64,000 nucleotides of DNA from Acanthaster planci. Taxonomy: Eukaryota; Echinodermata; Asteroidea; Valvatida; Acanthasteridae. Where the stretch lies: assembly GCF_001949145.1 (NCBI RefSeq), contig NW_019091362.1, forward strand, positions 6,663,749 to 6,727,748, given 5' to 3'. The notes below the pieces were generated by a model that had not been told where the DNA came from, made no database searches, and saw nothing but the letters and a program-made list of their open reading frames with translations. Below are positions 58,908 through 64,000 of the stretch, in pieces. Position 1 is the stretch's first letter, and every line of letters begins with the position of its first letter. The translations under genes were made by a program, and so were the position numbers.

Positions 58908-61900
58908 ATTTTTGCTTCAGACTCTTGGTCAAGTGAATAAGAACCACAGTTTCTAAGAAGGAGTAATCAACTGCTGAATTTTTGGTCCAGCGTCTGTCCC
59001 GGTGTAAACTTGACCTTTATTAATAATCAGTAAATTGTTCAAGTCGCGTCCACAAAAAAAGAGTTCCATTCTGGAATATATCAAGGACTTTCTCAATACC
59101 ACCCTCTTGTGGGTTGCGGTATGTAATCGCCAGAACCTAGCTCTCCGACTCCAAAACGCCCAAGCCGGTATAAGCCCTGCTTGAGCCCTTTGAAGTGGGC
59201 TTTTATTGTCCCGTCTGTTGACAGCTTTAGTTCAAGACCTACTTCTCGATGTGTGGAGAAAAAAGGAACGGGATCTGCCCGCAAGCGATACATACATACT
59301 GCGGCAGAAAAAAAAAAGGAAAATGGGACACACTGGGCCGAGTTCAGCACTGCAGCCAACGTAATCACAGATCGACGAGGCATGTGAAAGCTGAATGCCT
59401 CCTCGATATCCTCATGTTTGCCTCATCTTGATGTGAAAGGAATTTAGGAGGTACCCCCGAGGGCAGCAGGCACTCCATTCGCGGGGCTCTGGGGTGGCAT
59501 TGATTCTACCTTGTTTGGATACAGTTGCTTGGTTGACGGGACAGCCCAGGGGTTAACGAGACTCGGAGTAGCGCAAAGCTCAGCCTCAAAACATAACTTT
59601 TCAGACTTCATTTTTCGCGAAGAGAAAAAAAAGACCAGGAGCCCATATATTGGAAAAACAGTATTAATTAAAGCCATTAGAAAAAAACGTGACGGGAAAT
59701 AGAAATGTGAACAATGTATTAATGCCAAATATAGCCTTAAACCTGTCTTGACGATTGCAAAATGGGCACTTGCGGTCGTTTAAAAAAATAGCAGCACCGT
59801 TAATATAACGAAGAGGCAACTGCAACCTTTTCCTCAGTACCCTTAATTGTCATTCCATGACCGCGTAAACACTCACCTGTCGAGAAAACACAATAGCAGA
59901 AGCACTAATGAGACTCACGACCTTTGGCTATATGCCTCCCTTCAATGTCTGAAGAAAATTTGGAAGCACCACCTCTTCATATCAAGAATTAATGCGTACA
60001 CCGATCGATATTCTTGCCCAAAGCAACATGCGTTTGGGCGTCCTGAAAATGATCTCAGTACAAGCCCTTGTTCCCCAAGGGAAATTAATCTCTATTACCC
60101 GACTATCAACAAATCTACCCGTGTAATTGGGGACTGGGGGTTTCTGTTGGTAGGTGGCCTTGGTGGAGATTTGGGGGCTCTGACACGATGCCTCCTGACT
60201 TAAAACGCCGGCCCAGGCACCGAGCAAGACACGACAGAGGTGTTGAAAGGAACTTCGAACGCAAAGGGTATCCAGGATCCCAAAGAGATTGACTTATTAT
60301 ACACGCACGTGCCCCTTCCGAATATTAACCAGGAAGACAGTGAGGTTTGTGGTGTTGAGTTTGAATAGAGATAGAGAATTCAGTTGCTAGTGTCCTCGCA
60401 GGAACAGCAAGTTGCTTTTCACATATAGTTTTTTTTCATAGAAGTTAGTGGCAGCACCAAGACCACCCTGGGTATTGATCTACAATCGTGGAGTTTTATT
60501 TATACGATGTGCCCTCAGTGTTTTTTCCCACCTCATCATGATGGTCTTCTCTAGATAACACTCTCCAGATTTTAAGTTACACAAATTATGGTCTTGATGT
60601 AAGATTTCCTAGATTCCCAGCTGTGTTTTTCTTCATTTAGTACTGCCCTTCAACACGCACGCAGCTTGTTGCACGGAAAAGGATGTAAAGTACATGTAAC
60701 CTGACATTCTGTTTCCTGCTTCATTTACACGCTAACTACTAGAATGAACAACAAGCTACATTCTTTCCGTATACGGTGCACTTTGATCCAACTGTTTATC
60801 CCCCTCAGATTCTATATTTGCAAATGTTCTGGCCTCTGCTCTCTGATCAAGCCCTTCTTTCCCGCAGTTCAGTCGTGATGATGTCATCGTATCCGACAAC
60901 ATGTCCGTCTTGAATTCGTTACATGTCTTGTTTGAAGCAAGTACGTGTAGTCAGGCCAGCAAGTTGACCATAGAGCAACTTAACGGCAATCCATTAATGA
61001 TGGTCAGTATATCACAACTTATGATTGAACCTTTTTTCAGTTGTTACCAGTACAGCACAGACTGTAGGCTAATGCGGTCTAAGGACCAGATATTATTTAG
61101 AGAAGGTAGTCAGCTTTTGAGCTAGCTAAAATATTGGACATTTTTGACGTCAGATTTTTTCCCCGAAAGCCATCCCCCCCCATTTTTAATTCCGGGGAAA
61201 TTGGGATGTTCAGTGATCGTAGCAGATAGCAAAAGGTTGGAATTGGATTCGTAAAGTCCGTCATGGCCATAAAAGCCCACAACCCATCACTGATCCTATC
61301 AAGAGCTGGCTCGTATTGTTGCACAATCTGGTAGTGTTGTGATGATATTCTACGCCAGTTTAGCAGCATCGGACGCTGTCATGCATAATGGAGGTTTCAT
61401 CAGTGTGCGGTTGAATGGAAGTCTTTGGATGCCGAAGTCGAAGAAAGAAAGTTTAAACCTAATCTGTAAAACAGAAAACTGGGTTCGTTTGAGACGCTAA
61501 CAGAGGGAAGATAATGCTGAACGAAAGACCGATTTCTGAAGAGGATAACCTAGCTTAACAAAGTCCAGATTTACAAACACAACGAGTAGGGCATACGCAG
61601 ACTCATCCTCTCCTTGTAATCTTTTTATGAGCCCGTGGGTAACCTTGAAGAACCAACCACACGGGCTTCCAGTTACAAGTAGGCTACGTCTTGTCTTTGC
61701 TTTTGTCTTTTTCAAATGAGTCACTTTAGTTTCTTTGGTGAGATCCAATTATAACTACACTGGATTTGTCTACAAAAACGATTTGCAACCGAAATAGCTT
61801 TTGTTTATAACTAAACATCGTGGTTTTGTACGTTTCTGTGGTCTTGTTTCTCAATGATAATGTTCTTGCCTTTAGGTACACTTAAACTGGTCAAGTGAAA

Positions 61901-64000
61901 AATAGTAGTTGCCATTAATACCGGGAGTTCGCACATTACTTGAACACGTGTGAAGTCAAGCGCATCCTGGCAGAACTAACAATGTTACACAGCGAATGCC
62001 ACAGACACAAAAAGTGATTTCTCGCTCAAATGACTTATTGGTTTCCGACGCTGCGCGTCAGTTCTGGCCAAGGAATTTTACGGTTGGCCTGTGACAGACC
62101 TCTGCACAATAGATGCGGCTAATAGTTCCACAGCTGCCTGTAGTGTTTACCCGTCTCGGTGTACTTTTTTGTATGAGGTAACTCGTGGAGGCAATTGCAA
62201 ACCTACATGGACACGTCTTGCTGAGGAAGCGTACAGACAACAATATCTCCCCCCCTTTTTCGAGCTCGTGGTCAGTCTTCTGTTTGGGTTTTTTGTGAAT
62301 TACCAGAGTCCTTGGCATCCACGCTCGAATTGGGGCCTGAGCCTGGCGCTGTGAACCTGCATGCGGAGTTTCCGTCGCTGGGAGGAGCGAGCGTTACTGC
62401 CGGATTCAAACGAGTTAGGCGCACCGCAGCGAATCATGCAGTGTTTGGTTTGATAACACCGGTAAGTATGCGGGTTGACTTACACGACAGTGCGCAACAG
62501 TCCAACTCCGACTTAAAGGAAGCTGTGAACAGTACACAATAGTTCACATTTTTTTAGGCTGCCTTGTCTGTTTTTAATAAGATTTGTGATATCAAAGAAG
62601 AGCATTTTTGTCCGAGACCAGTGATGGCTCTGAATGTTCCCTTCTGGTTGTGCACGCAACATTTTTATCAATGCTGGACAAGCCATTGTTGATATACATT
62701 TTCCACAATCCTTCTGAAAGTTTTTAAGGAGTAGAGTTGGAGGACGCTTCGCCTTGTGCGGAATTCTGACTTACAATTATTGATCAGAATTTGTCGGAGT
62801 TTTTCTGGCCTTTCCAATTTCCTGTTAAAGTTGTTAGTAGCTCTCATAATGTTACAAAATTATGAGTAACTCTGAATGTAAAAGTTGCAATTAATTAGGA
62901 TGTATAATTTGAAGAAAAGGTGTGGAGTTGCTTTGAAGCAATTCTTCATCGAATACGGACGGTGTGGATGACACCCTTAATAATGGGGTGTGCCTCTAGT
63001 ATGCACCAAAGACTTTAAGTACAGAACAATACTTGGAAATGCGCGGAGGGTTGTCTATCATGATTGCATTCGCCTTCACCTTTTGAACACCCAGTAGGTA
63101 CAATGATGAAAACTTTCCAGGGTCCGGGGCTGGGCCGGCCATACAAATGTTGACTCACAGCGGGCTGGAGGCATCCTGTCGACCACTGTCAGGCGGGGGT
63201 CGCGGTAATAGTTCTTGACAGTCCCGTTCGGAAGAAGCCTTCACATGTGAGCATCGCGTTGTATTGTTGTGACATTTGGAAATGTCATTGCTCTCTTGGG
63301 GCTGCATTTTGTTGCCTTGTGGTGGCCACTTTGGTGTCGAGAAGGGTCAGCATATATGATGTGTTGGTCTCTGACGGGATAGGCGTCCCAGTTGTGACGT
63401 AATTATACCTCTCATGTGACGTTGCTAGATGCAGTGTGACGTATAGGAGAAGTGAGTCATCAATTCTTTAGAAGGTAAACAGCTACCAGTGGGTTATTGG
63501 ATCCGTGTTACTACTTCTGTCATAGAGCATACTGATACAGTAATTACAAATGGATAGTGTGAAAACGATTCAGATTTTTAATTGTAGCTTTATGGGCTTC
63601 GAGCTGGACCAAGAGAGGGCGCTTTTTTCTTATCTTTTTCTTTTGGTCTGAACTGAAATTCACTGGTTCACGAACGACTAGGAAATGCATGCGTCGAGGT
63701 CGTATTGCTACCAACAAATTGAACACTCACTCCCAACCAATGTGGCTCTTTTCAACCGATGAGGGGGTGCTTCTGCTCGAGGCGGATTTGTCTGTTATAG
63801 TTTGCCTGCTTGGTCGTTTGTTTTTGCTCTTCGCTTTCTTTATAGTGGGACTGTAGACAGTACATAGATAAGAGCATAACAGTCTTTACAGAGTGTATTG
63901 TGTGGAATTTTTTCACCACTTCTAAATTCTGTGACAAGGGGGTCATTGGAGAATTAAGTTACTTCCTCCATAGGTTTCAAGTACCAGCCACTTCAGTTGC

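Larger units (their letters stand above)
52395..64000. other. Gene-poor 3' part of the window
   Basis: No exon with recognisable homology was found. The largest open frame (minus strand 52689-53285, 198 codons) has A+T-rich, unremarkable composition and directly follows the GPCR on the opposite strand; I take it as chance. The stretch contains the GGGAGACAT hairpin element, the nested foldback element, a GC-rich block near 56.9-57.1 kb and SINE copy 3. From about 59 to 64 kb I see only ordinary non-coding sequence. Confidence 0.55.

Noticed and set aside
61097-61369. 90-codon minus-strand frame as a transposase or reverse-transcriptase fragment
   Set aside because: A few residues looked suggestive, but no catalytic motif is present.
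1-64000. CRISPR array, bacterial operon, riboswitch or viral genome
   Set aside because: Spliced genes, SINEs and MITEs show animal nuclear DNA; the tandem repeats seen have no spacer structure.

Overview
This window is animal genomic DNA: intron-rich genes with GT-AG splice sites, long A+T-rich introns and intergenic DNA, tRNA-derived SINEs and many miniature inverted-repeat elements. The abundance of the palindromes TACATGTA and TAGGCCTA, a non-aminergic rhodopsin-family receptor and a foldback-type transposon suggest a marine invertebrate deuterostome, most likely an echinoderm. That taxonomic call is inference only.

Three protein-coding genes can be supported. (1) A plus-strand gene (coding 18708-39169, 12 coding exons that join in frame to 544 residues) encodes a serine-rich coiled-coil protein ending in one CAP-Gly microtubule-binding domain. 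Its first intron uses a GC-AG boundary and its second is about 13 kb. (2) A minus-strand gene (coding 47916 down to 42999, 6 coding exons, 719 residues) encodes a NIMA-related kinase of the Nek1/4/5 type with all key catalytic residues. (3) A plus-strand single-coding-exon gene (51297-52394, 365 residues) encodes a rhodopsin-family GPCR whose TM7 motif is NFLIY instead of NPxxY. Genes 1 and 2 converge; genes 2 and 3 diverge. Nothing shows that the three work in one pathway, although a CAP-Gly protein and a Nek kinase both belong to microtubule and cilium biology.

Layout: 1-18.7 kb has no recognisable gene and carries several mobile-element remnants, including a 499-bp hAT-like element with a perfect 8-bp target duplication and a SINE. 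18.7-39.2 kb is the CAP-Gly gene, whose giant intron 2 is packed with TACATGTA-type repeats, a long hairpin element, a 151-bp tandem duplication and a 12-bp satellite. 39.2-43.0 kb is 3' UTR and intergenic DNA with a 25-base assembly gap. 43.0-47.9 kb is the Nek gene, 47.9-51.3 kb an intergenic promoter region, and 51.3-52.4 kb the GPCR. 52.4-64 kb is gene-poor; it holds a GGGAGACAT-motif hairpin element, a nested foldback element with 19-bp subrepeats, and a third SINE copy.

The most unusual items are the nested foldback element at 55.8-57.0 kb, the sharp regional confinement of the TACATGTA repeats, and the degenerate-NPxxY receptor. I did not see a clearly new multi-gene system.
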